A model generated the notes under the pieces. That model was not told where the DNA came from. It worked only from the letters and a program-made list of their open reading frames with translations, and did not search any database. This document shows positions 24,185 through 33,103 of a stretch of DNA of 36,201 nucleotides, piece after piece. Position numbers and translations under genes: made by a program. Source of the stretch: a bacterium (lineage in GTDB: Bacteria > Armatimonadota > Chthonomonadetes > Chthonomonadales > CAJBBX01); contig JAJZOL010000238.1 of the NCBI GenBank assembly GCA_021811565.1, forward strand, positions 69,257 through 105,457. Reading direction: 5' to 3'. How positions within the stretch are numbered: position 1 is the first letter of the stretch; each line of letters opens with the position of its first letter.

Positions 24185-25294
24185 GTGGATATTACGGAAA
24201 TCAACGAATCTCTTATAAGAACCCCATTGTATTCGGCGCATATCGATTTGAACGCTAGAATTACGCCCTTCGCCGGCTGGGAAATGCCTCTGCAATATTC
24301 CGGTATCTTAAATGAGGTCAAAGCGGTTCGCGAACATAGCGGACTTTTTGATGTAAGCCACATGTGCAGGGTGCGAATCGTTGGAGCCGGTGCGAGTGAC
24401 TTCATCCAATATCTTACATCGAATGATTCCCATCGTCTAACGAATGGAACGGGGCAATACTCCTTGTTGCTAAACGATCAAGGAGGAATTAAGGATGATA
24501 TCCTTCAATTTAGATTGTCTGAAGATGAGTTTTTTTTAATTCTTAACGCCGGCAATACCAGGAAGGATTTGGATTGGATACTGTCGCATATGCCAGCCTC
24601 GGTATCACTTGAGGATATCACCCGTGAGACGGCCATGATTGCATGGCAGGGACCGGATGCGTTAAAGCAATGCGCCTCACTCCTCAAACTAGACTATCCG
24701 CCATTGGATCGGTATCAAATCAAAAAGCTCATTTATAAAAACCAGACCCTCCTCATTTCTCGTACCGGATATACCGGCGAGGATGGATGCGAGATCACGG
24801 CTCCTGCCGATTTTGCATCCATATTGTGGCGTGAGATCATGGAAATCGGTGCGACACCTTGCGGTTTGGGAGCACGGGACACATTACGAATCGAAGCGGG
24901 ATTTCCATTATACGGGCACGAGATAGAGGAGGATGTATTCCCGCGAGAGGCGGGCCTGTCTTGGGCGGTAATTCTGGATAAAGGAAAGTTCATCGGCTCG
25001 GATGCGATTATCGAAAACAATCGTGAAAAAGCCGAGAAGAGATTGATTGGGATTATGGGAACGGATAAAACCATCCCGCGCCAAGGATATCCCATCATTG
25101 CGGATGAACGTAAAGTCGGCTTCGTAACTAGCGGAACGTATTCCCCAACCCTTGAACGCGGTGTGGGCATTGTGCGAGTTAACGCGCCATACGCAAAAGC
25201 GGGCAGGACGATCTTTGTGGAGATTAGAGGCAAATTATATCCGGTTACTACGATTGAAAAGCATAAAATGTTGTCATTATCCAAAGGAGATTAA
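24185..25294 (+). CDS. gcvT: Aminomethyltransferase, T protein of the glycine cleavage system
   Basis: Transfers the methylene group from the aminomethyl-lipoyl arm of GcvH to tetrahydrofolate and releases ammonia. The 369-residue protein matches GcvT along its length: RTPLYSAHIDLNARITPFAGWEMPLQYSGI at the start, VREHSGLFDVSHMCRVRI, the GCV_T domain with RTGYTGEDGCEI, GLGARDTLRIEAGFPLYGHEI, and the C-terminal domain with VGFVTSGTYSPTLERGVGIVRV. The start is GTG with GGAAG just upstream. It leads the run gcvT-gcvH-gcvPA-gcvPB-lipM; gcvH starts 2 bp after its stop. Confidence 0.96.
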   Translation: MDITEINESLIRTPLYSAHIDLNARITPFAGWEMPLQYSGILNEVKAVREHSGLFDVSHMCRVRIVGAGASDFIQYLTSNDSHRLTNGTGQYSLLLNDQGGIKDDILQFRLSEDEFFLILNAGNTRKDLDWILSHMPASVSLEDITRETAMIAWQGPDALKQCASLLKLDYPPLDRYQIKKLIYKNQTLLISRTGYTGEDGCEITAPADFASILWREIMEIGATPCGLGARDTLRIEAGFPLYGHEIEEDVFPREAGLSWAVILDKGKFIGSDAIIENNREKAEKRLIGIMGTDKTIPRQGYPIIADERKVGFVTSGTYSPTLERGVGIVRVNAPYAKAGRTIFVEIRGKLYPVTTIEKHKMLSLSKGD

Positions 25295-25296
25295 GA

Positions 25297-25677
25297 ATGA
25301 GTATCCCTGAAAACCTGAAATATACGAATTCACATGAATGGTTGCAAATTGATGGTGACGTAGCCACCATAGGTATCACCGATCACGCTCAGGCTGAGTT
25401 GGGGGATATCGTCTATCTTGAACTTCCTGAAGCGGGCAGGGTTTTACAAAAGGAGGAGGTATTTGGTACGGTCGAATCTGTCAAAGCCGTATCTGAACTC
25501 TACAGCCCTGTGAGCGGCGAAGTGATTGAAACCAACGCACCTTTGTGCGACGCAACCGAGACAATCAACAAGGATCCGTATAACACGGCATGGCTTTTGA
25601 AAGTAAAGGTGTCCAAGCCGGATGAGTTGAATGATCTGATGGATGCAAAGGCTTATTCCAAATTAATAGAAGAATGA
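25297..25677 (+). CDS. gcvH: Glycine cleavage system H protein
   Basis: The 126-residue lipoyl carrier that shuttles intermediates between the P, T and L proteins. It has the H-protein start (LKYTNSHEWLQIDGDVATIGITDHAQAELGDIVYLELPE) and the lipoylation site Lys63 in GTVESVKAVSEL, then the conserved SPVSGEVIETN and NKDPYNTAWLLKVK. AAAGGAG overlapping the gcvT end supplies the ribosome binding site. The octanoyltransferase gene four genes downstream would charge this lysine. Confidence 0.97.
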   Translation: MSIPENLKYTNSHEWLQIDGDVATIGITDHAQAELGDIVYLELPEAGRVLQKEEVFGTVESVKAVSELYSPVSGEVIETNAPLCDATETINKDPYNTAWLLKVKVSKPDELNDLMDAKAYSKLIEE

Positions 25678-25718
25678 GGGAGGTCTCATTTGAAATACGC
25701 TTACATTGAGGTGAATAG

Positions 25719-27077
25719 ATGAGTTTCGCTCCGCATACCGAGCAGGATATTCGGTCGATGCTGGCAACGATTGGCGTTGAACAGGTGGAGGACCTCTTCA
25801 AGGATATTCCCGAAGATATTCGTCTGACGCATCCATTGAATGTTCCCGAGGCGCTTGATGAGTTATCGGTAAGGCGGCATATGCTGGAGCTATCCAAGAA
25901 AAATCTATCGCTTGATAATCTGGTGTGTTTTCTTGGGGCTGGCATTTACGATCATTTCTCTCCGTCAGTTGTGGATGCGATGGTTTCACGAGGCGAGTTC
26001 CTTACTGCATACACTCCCTACCAGCCCGAGCTCAGTCAAGGGATGCTGCAAGCCCTATACGAGTATCAATCCCTCATCTGTGGGTTAACGGGCATGGATA
26101 TGTCCAACGCATCGATGTATGATGGTTCCACGGCAATGGCGGAGGCAGCGCTCACCGCCATTGCGGCGACCGGGCGTCACACAGTCTTGGTTTCCTCCTT
26201 GGTTCATCCCAATTACCGACATGTCATGCGCACTTATCTGAATTCCGCAGGCTATAATCTACTCGAAGTTAGTAGTTCATCAGGGGTGACCGATCTGGAC
26301 GAAATCGAGAACCAGTTAAATCAGGATTGCGCCTGTTTCATTGTACAATCCCCAAATTTCCTCGGCCAGTTGGAGTACACACAGCAAGCCACCGAACTGG
26401 CGCATAAAAAAGGTGCGTTGATGATTGTGGTTGTGGACCCGATCTCCTTGGCTCTTTTAAAGCCTCCCGGAGAGTACGCTGTCGATTTTGTGGTGGGAGA
26501 GGGGCAATCGCTTGGTATAAGCATGAGCTTGGGTGGACCTCTTCTTGGTATCTTCGCCTGTAAAATGGAGCACCAACGCCGTTTTCCTGGGAGAATCGTG
26601 GGTGTGGCGCAGGATAATAATGGGCGACTTGGTTACACGATGACGCTGAGGACTCGCGAGCAGGATATCCGACGGGAGAAAGCCACATCGAACATCTGCA
26701 CGAATGAATCCCTTCTCGCCGTTGCCGCCGCAGTCTATATGACCGCGATGGGAAAACACGGGTTGCGACAAGTGGCGGAGAGTTGCGTTCAAAAATCTCA
26801 TTACGCGGCCGAAAGACTATCCGAACTTCCTGGTGTGAAGTTACCTTTGAAGGGAAGATATTTCAAGGAGTTCGTAATACGACTTCCGGAATACATCCCT
26901 CCGCAACGACTCAACGAAATTCTGATACATGACGGCATTCTCGGCGGTTACGACCTCGGAAGAAGTTATCTCGAATGGAAAGGGTGCATGTTGCTGTGCG
27001 TCACGGAAAAGCGTAGCAAAACGGACATCGATAATCTCGTGGCATCAGTGAAAATGGCGTTGGAGAATGAACGTTGA
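25719..27077 (+). CDS. gcvPA: Glycine dehydrogenase (decarboxylating), subunit 1
   Basis: The P protein decarboxylates glycine using pyridoxal phosphate and loads the aminomethyl group on GcvH. Here it is of the two-subunit type. This 452-residue N-terminal-half subunit contains FLGAGIYDHFSPSVVDAMVSRGEFLTAYTPYQPELSQG and MDMSNASMYDGSTAMAEAA, together with GEGQSLGISMSLGGPLLG and RIVGVAQDNNGRLGYTMTLRTREQDIRREKATSNICTNESL. It does not carry the PLP lysine. The stop overlaps the next gene start (TTGA), so the two subunits are translationally coupled. Confidence 0.96.
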   Translation: MSFAPHTEQDIRSMLATIGVEQVEDLFKDIPEDIRLTHPLNVPEALDELSVRRHMLELSKKNLSLDNLVCFLGAGIYDHFSPSVVDAMVSRGEFLTAYTPYQPELSQGMLQALYEYQSLICGLTGMDMSNASMYDGSTAMAEAALTAIAATGRHTVLVSSLVHPNYRHVMRTYLNSAGYNLLEVSSSSGVTDLDEIENQLNQDCACFIVQSPNFLGQLEYTQQATELAHKKGALMIVVVDPISLALLKPPGEYAVDFVVGEGQSLGISMSLGGPLLGIFACKMEHQRRFPGRIVGVAQDNNGRLGYTMTLRTREQDIRREKATSNICTNESLLAVAAAVYMTAMGKHGLRQVAESCVQKSHYAAERLSELPGVKLPLKGRYFKEFVIRLPEYIPPQRLNEILIHDGILGGYDLGRSYLEWKGCMLLCVTEKRSKTDIDNLVASVKMALENER

Positions 27078-28546
27078 AAGAAAAAACGGTATTTGAACTT
27101 AGCGTTGCGGGTCGAAAAGGTGTAACTCTTTCCGACTGTGATGTGCCATCCAAACCCTTGGAAGATCTTCTTGGAGAGGAGAATCTACGGGATTCATTAC
27201 CCATGCCGGAATTATCGGAAATGGATACGGTGCGACACTTTACGGCTCTCTCTCGGAATAACTACTCCATAGATAACGGTTTCTATCCTCTTGGCTCCTG
27301 TACGATGAAGTATAACCCCAAAATGAATGAGGCTATTGCCAAGATGCCTGGGTTTGCCGGTTTGCATCCGTTGCAATTCGAGGAAACAATTCAAGGTGCG
27401 CTGGAATTAATAGAGCATCTGGAACGAATCCTGACCGAGATTGCCGGGATGTACGCTTGCTCGGTACAACCTGCCGCCGGCGCCCACGGAGAGCTATTGG
27501 GCTTGATGATGATTCACGCCTACCATAAATCCCGAGGCGATGATCAGAGAGAGTGGGTGTTGATACCGGATTCCGCGCATGGAACGAATCCCGCCAGCGC
27601 CGCTCGATGCGGTTTCAAGGTGAAATCAGTTCCCACCAACTCCGAGGGCTTGACGGATGTACAGGCGTTGAAGAGGATGTTGAACGATACTGTCGCGGCC
27701 TTTATGTTAACCAATCCCAACACCACGGGGCTATTCGAAAAGGATATTTGCACAATATGCGACGTGGTGCATCAATCCGGAGGGTTGGTGTATTGCGATG
27801 GCGCGAACATGAATGCTTTGCTTGGAATCGCTCGTCCGGGAGATATGGGTTTCGACGTGATGCATTTCAATCTGCATAAGACTTTCTCCACTCCGCATGG
27901 CGGCGGCGGTCCCGGCTGCGGCGCGGTTGCTGTGACGAAGAAATTGGAGCCCTTCCTGCCAACTCCAAGGATCGAAAGAGCGAGGGATCAGTACCGATTG
28001 AATTACGATCGCCCTCAGTCGATCGGCAGAATTCATAGTTTTTACGGCGCATTTTTGGTGGCGGTAAGAGCATACGCTTACATTCGCAACCTGGGGGCGG
28101 ATGGGTTGCGTCAAGTGGCGGAAATGGCGGTGCTTAACGCTAATTATATTCGTAGCAAGATGAAGGATGCGTATGAGATTCCTCATGATCGCTTTTGCAT
28201 GCATGAGGTGGTGCTTTCAGCATCACATCAGAAGAAAACTTGCGGGGTGCGCGCTTTGGATATAAGCAAACGCCTGATGGATTACGGTTATCATCCGCCG
28301 ACAAACTACTTCCCGTTAATCATTCCTGAAGCCTTAATGATTGAACCTACTGAGACAGAGAACAAAGAGACCTTGGATGCTTTTTGCGACGCGATGCTAA
28401 GCATAGCCAAGGAGGCGGATGAGAATCCGGATATTCTAATCTCCGCCCCTCACAATACGGACATTGGCAGGCTTAACGAAACCGTTGCGTTGAAGCAACT
28501 CAATGTAAACTGGTTAACGCATCACAAAGAAAAAAAGGATGCTTGA
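27074..28546 (+). CDS. gcvPB: Glycine dehydrogenase (decarboxylating), subunit 2
   Basis: The PLP-carrying subunit of the P protein, 490 residues. The PLP lysine is Lys269 in NLHKTFSTPHGGGGPG, and other family blocks are present: YPLGSCTMKYNPKMNE, CSVQPAAGAHGELLGLMMI, PDSAHGTNPASAARCGF and PNTTGLFE. The start is TTG at 27074, which overlaps the gcvPA stop (TTGA) and gives the usual family start (FELSVAGRKGVTLSDCDVP). The split into two subunits is common in Gram-positive bacteria, thermophiles and several deep lineages, while E. coli has a single fused P protein. A short stem (AAAGGATG/CATCCTTT, 28534-28574) spans its stop codon. Confidence 0.96.
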   Translation: MKEKTVFELSVAGRKGVTLSDCDVPSKPLEDLLGEENLRDSLPMPELSEMDTVRHFTALSRNNYSIDNGFYPLGSCTMKYNPKMNEAIAKMPGFAGLHPLQFEETIQGALELIEHLERILTEIAGMYACSVQPAAGAHGELLGLMMIHAYHKSRGDDQREWVLIPDSAHGTNPASAARCGFKVKSVPTNSEGLTDVQALKRMLNDTVAAFMLTNPNTTGLFEKDICTICDVVHQSGGLVYCDGANMNALLGIARPGDMGFDVMHFNLHKTFSTPHGGGGPGCGAVAVTKKLEPFLPTPRIERARDQYRLNYDRPQSIGRIHSFYGAFLVAVRAYAYIRNLGADGLRQVAEMAVLNANYIRSKMKDAYEIPHDRFCMHEVVLSASHQKKTCGVRALDISKRLMDYGYHPPTNYFPLIIPEALMIEPTETENKETLDAFCDAMLSIAKEADENPDILISAPHNTDIGRLNETVALKQLNVNWLTHHKEKKDA

Positions 28547-28591
28547 GAAGAGCTTCCCGTCGAACCCATCCTTTGCATTAAATGGCGCCCT

Positions 28592-29356
28592 ATGACTACA
28601 TGGAGACTTATCATACAGGAGGAGAATAAGCCGTCATGGAATATGGCGGTGGACCATGCGATTATGGATGCGGTGAGTGAAGGCTTGGCTCCGCCCACGT
28701 TTCGTCTGTATCGATGGGAAGGGGAAGCGGTAACACTGGGACATAATCAATCTCTCCAAAACGGCGTTAAATTACAGGAGTGTTCTCGTCGATCAATACC
28801 CGTTATACGGCGAATTACCGGCGGACGGGGTATTCTTCACGGAGGGGATCAGGGGATAACTATCTGTATGCAACCCCTTGTGGAGTGGTCAAAAAGCATC
28901 GCGGGAAATTACGCCAGATTCGCCGAGGCATTCAAAGCCGCTTTGATCAAGATGGGGCTTGAAACGCGCCAGGGGTATTCGGAAAGACGTCAGCACCACG
29001 TGGCGGATTGCTTCGCCTTGCGGTCCGAGGCGGATATTTTATGCGCCAACGGTGAAAAAATCCTCGGATGCGCTCAGAGGCGTGTGAAAAACGCCATACT
29101 CGAGCAATGTTCGCTACGCCATCAGCCCGTATCCGCATCTCCTTCGGACGTATTCATTGGGGAGTTCTCGAATTCGGATTATCCCTTAAGTGATATTGAA
29201 CGAGGAATTATTATCCAATCGCTCATTGACGGTTTCGCGGCGGCTCTCTCCATAAGGTTCGAGGAAAATAACCTGACCATGTGGGAATTAGAGCGAGCAT
29301 GCTATCTTTTAACTGACTATTCCCCTCTCAATCCCATTTTGGATCGTTTCAACTAA
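28592..29356 (+). CDS. LipM-like octanoyltransferase / lipoate-protein ligase family protein
   Basis: A 254-residue member of the biotin/lipoyl protein ligase (BPL_LplA_LipB) family. The conserved RRITGGRGILHGGD (73-86) and GEKILGCAQRR (154-164) are visible, with Lys156 at the family's conserved position. Cys140 in DCFALRSEADI lies where the catalytic cysteine of LipM-type octanoyltransferases is found; true LplA ligases lack it. LipM transfers octanoate from acyl carrier protein to GcvH. Its place 45 bp after gcvPB in the same direction fits GcvH as acceptor. A lipoate ligase function cannot be excluded. At 254 residues it is somewhat shorter than B. subtilis LipM (278). Confidence 0.8.
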   Translation: MTTWRLIIQEENKPSWNMAVDHAIMDAVSEGLAPPTFRLYRWEGEAVTLGHNQSLQNGVKLQECSRRSIPVIRRITGGRGILHGGDQGITICMQPLVEWSKSIAGNYARFAEAFKAALIKMGLETRQGYSERRQHHVADCFALRSEADILCANGEKILGCAQRRVKNAILEQCSLRHQPVSASPSDVFIGEFSNSDYPLSDIERGIIIQSLIDGFAAALSIRFEENNLTMWELERACYLLTDYSPLNPILDRFN

Positions 29357-29416
29357 TCCTCCATGTAGCGCGAGACGCATTGGAAGCCGGAAAGGAATTA
29401 TTTTCACGCGAATTTG

Positions 29417-30640
29417 TTATCCATCCTGATTCGGATTCTCAATCCACGCGAGAAACAAAAGAGAACCGGTGGTTTTCTCGCGAATGCAAAAAAGAAAAGG
29501 ATGATCCACAATCATTCTAAAGGCGTTTTTGGGCGGGAGCACTAACGCACTCCGCATCATGATGACCGCTGTTGCGGCGGACGCTTCCGTTCCTTTTTCT
29601 CCGATGTCCAACTGCGCCTTGTGCAATACCAAGGATACGTAAAGATCGCGTTTGTTTGCTGCGCTCATATGTGAAAAATCAGCATCGGAGGCGGAGAACG
29701 CGGAACTCATTCCCATATTCGCCAATAACTGGTTCAAAGTAACGGAATAAGAGGCTTTCACTCTTGGCATCTCTAATACCCCTGGTCTCATTTTGCATTG
29801 TGTCAGCCATTCATTAAATTCTGAGAACGATAACTTGGCGAGAAACTCCTTGGCGGATTGGTTGTGAATGGGAAGGATAATAATGGCTTCCGTGTTTCCA
29901 TTGCCGTACGGAAGAATGGCAATCTGGGCATTGGTATTGCTTCCGTATTCCATCACTCTCTGTTTTTTCATCATCATTACTTGGAGCTGACTTTGATCAG
30001 AGGGAGTGAAAACAGCCTTGTGAGTGTCATCCGACTGAAACGGATGCGTCCACTTTCCATTGAAATAGACTGCATTCACCAACGCCATCTCCGCGCCATG
30101 AACCTGTTGCGGAGATACAATTGTTGGAATATGATGATCCGTGTGCTGATTCACCCATGTATTGATACGGTGCGCCGCATCGACGGAATTCAGAAAATCC
30201 AGTGAGTACACTTCCGCTTGCAACTCCTCTTTGTTTTCCACGATAAAGTGCGGATTAACGCGGTATCTTTCATTGATCCAAAGGGAGTTTGCCAAGTTTA
30301 GCTGGGTTTGAGGATCGGCTTTCGTGAGTTGTGCAGACCATGCCCTAATTCCCACGTTCGCTCCATCCTGTGGGATTTCGGAAATGTGGAGTACGTTCGC
30401 CATCTCTTTCTCCGTGATCCCGGCGGAGCCGTTCCAAGTCATTAACAATGCCAGATCAATGCTTAGGGGGGATAGCACGACGTTATTCTTCGGATTCTTT
30501 CGAGCGATTTCATTCAGCATGGAAAATCCAAAGAGGTTGGATGCTTTGGCGAAATCCTTTGCAGTATCCTTTGAAAACGAGGGAATGGCGGACGTGAGGA
30601 TGATTCCCATCACACTGATAACGAAGATAGCTTGTCGCAT
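29417..30640 (-). CDS. Secreted serpin-family protease inhibitor
   Basis: The 407-residue protein has a signal peptide (MRQAIFVISVMGIILTSAIPSFS) and a full serpin fold: NVVLSPLSIDLALLMTWNGSAGITEKEM, LVNAVYFNGKWTHPF, AIIILPI, the breach and shutter regions, and the C-terminal VDHPFLFCIREKTTGSLLFLAWIENP. The reactive-centre hinge is EKGTEASAATAV (348-359), very close to the EEGTEAAAATA consensus, so it should be inhibitory. Simple counting from the hinge puts P1 at Ser364 with Arg363 at P2; a one-residue difference in loop length would make Arg363 P1, implying a trypsin-like target. AAGGAGAAGG lies just before the ATG. It is convergent with lipM, and the FAD oxidoreductase gene ends about 137 bp upstream. 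Confidence 0.93.
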   Translation of the reverse strand: MRQAIFVISVMGIILTSAIPSFSKDTAKDFAKASNLFGFSMLNEIARKNPKNNVVLSPLSIDLALLMTWNGSAGITEKEMANVLHISEIPQDGANVGIRAWSAQLTKADPQTQLNLANSLWINERYRVNPHFIVENKEELQAEVYSLDFLNSVDAAHRINTWVNQHTDHHIPTIVSPQQVHGAEMALVNAVYFNGKWTHPFQSDDTHKAVFTPSDQSQLQVMMMKKQRVMEYGSNTNAQIAILPYGNGNTEAIIILPIHNQSAKEFLAKLSFSEFNEWLTQCKMRPGVLEMPRVKASYSVTLNQLLANMGMSSAFSASDADFSHMSAANKRDLYVSLVLHKAQLDIGEKGTEASAATAVIMMRSALVLPPKNAFRMIVDHPFLFCIREKTTGSLLFLAWIENPNQDG

Positions 30641-30776
30641 TATCCTTCTCCTTTTTGGGTATAAGTCAATTCTACCACGTTCCTATTGGGATGGTTAAAA
30701 TATTATCCTGCAATAATCATAATCGAAGGGAGTCATATACGATAAAATAACTATGGATCAGCCTTTCCGGTTTCAT

Positions 30777-33059
30777 TCATTTGTAGCATCTGATCTCGAA
30801 AAGTGCTGAGGGAATGAGGGGCGAGGGATGATCAAATTCAAAGATCAGGATATCGGATACTATCGGATGATCCCATACGATCCGTTGGATGGTTTGATGA
30901 TTGTCGAGCGTTTCGTGAATAAGCCGTCCATTTGAGTCCTTTATGCGAAAAGAACGAATGCAATAGGGGATATCACATTCGGAATGTCCCATTTGAACCG
31001 TCTCCATTGGATGATCGAAATCGGTGTCAAATGATAGCACCACCTCTCGAATGGATTGCGGCATATTCCAATGCAACTCCAAGGTAGGGTTTTTATCGCT
31101 TGATGCTGCTATCCACGCATTTGGATGATAAGTGGGACGTTGGATGCCATTGGTAAGATTATTCGGCCCGAACGTTGCGATTGCGGGTTCTATTTTAATA
31201 TGGAAATTCTTGCCGTTAGGACGCCTTCGAGGTGTCCAGAATTCGAAGGTTTCCACACCGATGCCTTCGGGAGGATTTTGTGCGTGTTGACGATGATGTA
31301 TGATATCATATTGGTTGAATAGTGAGAGAATGCCTGTGATTCGTTGATCGCTTCCATGAACGGCAATATTCTCATTGTGCATTAAACAGACGTAGAGGTA
31401 GTGCCTTTGTTCGAAATGATGTTCGCAGGATATATGTATGGGTATGCTTATCCCCGGATTCAGATGAAACGCGTATCTTTCCAGCAAAACATCGGGCGTT
31501 TGATGATCGGGTTGAGAACTGGTGCGCAGTTCAACGATGAAGTCGGTGGAGGCGTTTGCATCCACCAAAAATGAGAAGGATGGTAAATTCCCTTTATCAC
31601 ACGGTATCATCATCGCCATGGAATCCTTAAGGGGATAGAGACTGCCGTCGTCTCTTAACTCATCAAGAACGAAACAACTTGTTGCTTTGATGATAGCCTC
31701 TTTTACCAAATCTTCCGGATCCTCAAGTCTTTTTCGTGGGATGAACTGACCCATTCGTAAAAGATCGCGTTGCAAATATTCGAGGGGCTTTCCATTTTGT
31801 AGTTCATTTGGATTCAATCCATATTTTAGACATATGGCTGCTCCCACGCCCACCGCTTGGGCGGCATGTGCGCAAGTCGTCATGACTCGTGTGCTACCAA
31901 ACGCCACGTGAGAGGAACTTATAATTCTGCCTGCGAGAAACATGTTTCGTATGTTTCGGCTATACAAACAACGCCATGGAATTTGATAAACTCCCTTGGA
32001 ATGCCATTGATTGCACCCCGGTTGAGGACTGTAGACACCATCCGCTGGGTGCAGGTCGATGGACCATCCTCCATAGGAGACCGCATCATTGAAATCCTGT
32101 CGTTCAATGATATCTTGCTGCCTCAACATGTAATCGCCTTCAAATCGACGGCTCTCTCGTTTTCCAGGAATCAATCCGACCCAGTCGAGTGTGTGATTTA
32201 CAGCATCCGGAAACTCAGCGGAATTCTTAATATAGTCCCACACCCCGTAAACGATCTTCCAGAGCTCCCATTTGATGGTTTCGGTGTCGTGTATCGTGTC
32301 CAATCTGCCGCCCCATTCAATCCACCACAACTTACATCCGTGATCCTTGGAATTAAAATTCCGGAAACGAGGTATCTGTGTGATATCCTGTAATGCGAAC
32401 GAGGGCGGAACGTATCTGACGGGTTTACCTGTGTCACGCGAATAAAAGAAAATGGAATGCCCCAAAAGCTCGCCATACTCGGAGTTCGGTGCGAACAATT
32501 CTCCGAACTCCTCTCTTTTTTCCGCCCCAATTCTAAATGCCGCTCCTGCAAGGAAACCGACGATACCATCTCCCGTTGCATCGCAGAAAAACGGGGATTT
32601 GAAATGATATCTCGTTGAGTTCTGGCTATTGAATGCTGTGATTGAGGATATGGTTTGCGCATCGGATTTGGAAAGGGAATAGACCGCCGTGTTCAGATAA
32701 AGACTTATGTTAGCCTCTTCGGACACTTTTTCCAGCAGGAGTGCGTCAAATATAACTGGGTTCCCTTCTGGATTGCGATGCAGGTTTTCGACCATAATCT
32801 CGTCTATGACACCGCCCTCTCTCGCCCAGCGATTGTTGTTGCCCATGTGAGATGTTGCTCCTAATGCCCACAGGCGAACTTCACTGGATGCATTGCCACC
32901 GAGAACCGGACGATCCTGCACCAACGCCACGCTCAATCCCGATCTTGCAGCGGTAATGGCGCAACATACCCCAGCCAAACCGCCTCCCGCTATCGTAATA
33001 TCAGAAGCGATCTCCTTACGACGTAAACTTCGATGATTTTCCGTTTTGGTTTTGAGCAT
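30777..33059 (-). CDS. FAD-dependent oxidoreductase (pfam12831 type) with a C-terminal beta-sandwich
   Basis: A flavoenzyme of the FAD_oxidored family, 760 residues from the chosen start. The Rossmann dinucleotide motif is TIAGGGLAGVCCAITAARSG near the N-terminus, followed by DRPVLGGNASSEVRLW and later FCDATGDGIVG, NMFLAGRIISSSHVAFGSTRVMTTCAHAAQAVG, which binds the rest of FAD. The last 200 residues or so (FEFWTPRRRPNG...) look like an added beta-sandwich carbohydrate-binding or discoidin-like domain. There is no signal peptide. I chose the ATG at 33059, with AGGAA 5 bp upstream, over 33104, because only the former lies outside the IS element. The substrate is unknown. Its own promoter probably lay upstream of gdhA or inside the region now occupied by the IS. 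Confidence 0.85.
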   Translation of the reverse strand: MLKTKTENHRSLRRKEIASDITIAGGGLAGVCCAITAARSGLSVALVQDRPVLGGNASSEVRLWALGATSHMGNNNRWAREGGVIDEIMVENLHRNPEGNPVIFDALLLEKVSEEANISLYLNTAVYSLSKSDAQTISSITAFNSQNSTRYHFKSPFFCDATGDGIVGFLAGAAFRIGAEKREEFGELFAPNSEYGELLGHSIFFYSRDTGKPVRYVPPSFALQDITQIPRFRNFNSKDHGCKLWWIEWGGRLDTIHDTETIKWELWKIVYGVWDYIKNSAEFPDAVNHTLDWVGLIPGKRESRRFEGDYMLRQQDIIERQDFNDAVSYGGWSIDLHPADGVYSPQPGCNQWHSKGVYQIPWRCLYSRNIRNMFLAGRIISSSHVAFGSTRVMTTCAHAAQAVGVGAAICLKYGLNPNELQNGKPLEYLQRDLLRMGQFIPRKRLEDPEDLVKEAIIKATSCFVLDELRDDGSLYPLKDSMAMMIPCDKGNLPSFSFLVDANASTDFIVELRTSSQPDHQTPDVLLERYAFHLNPGISIPIHISCEHHFEQRHYLYVCLMHNENIAVHGSDQRITGILSLFNQYDIIHHRQHAQNPPEGIGVETFEFWTPRRRPNGKNFHIKIEPAIATFGPNNLTNGIQRPTYHPNAWIAASSDKNPTLELHWNMPQSIREVVLSFDTDFDHPMETVQMGHSECDIPYCIRSFRIKDSNGRLIHETLDNHQTIQRIVWDHPIVSDILIFEFDHPSPLIPSALFEIRCYK

Positions 33060-33076
33060 TGCAATTCCTGTCTGTT

Positions 33077-33097
33077 TATTAACCCTGCAATTAAATA
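33077..33097. repeat. Left terminal inverted repeat of the IS630 element
   Basis: Reads TATTAACC-N2-GCAA-N-TAAATA from the outside in. It is identical to the other end at 18 of 21 positions. Confidence 0.8.
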
Positions 33098-33103
33098 ACA
33101 ACA

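Noticed and set aside
24733-25284. 183-codon frame antisense to gcvT
   Set aside because: gcvT is unmistakable along the whole interval; the antisense frame has no recognisable motif.
31857-32393. 178-codon plus-strand frame inside the FAD oxidoreductase gene
   Set aside because: The minus-strand frame encodes conserved flavoprotein motifs through the same interval.
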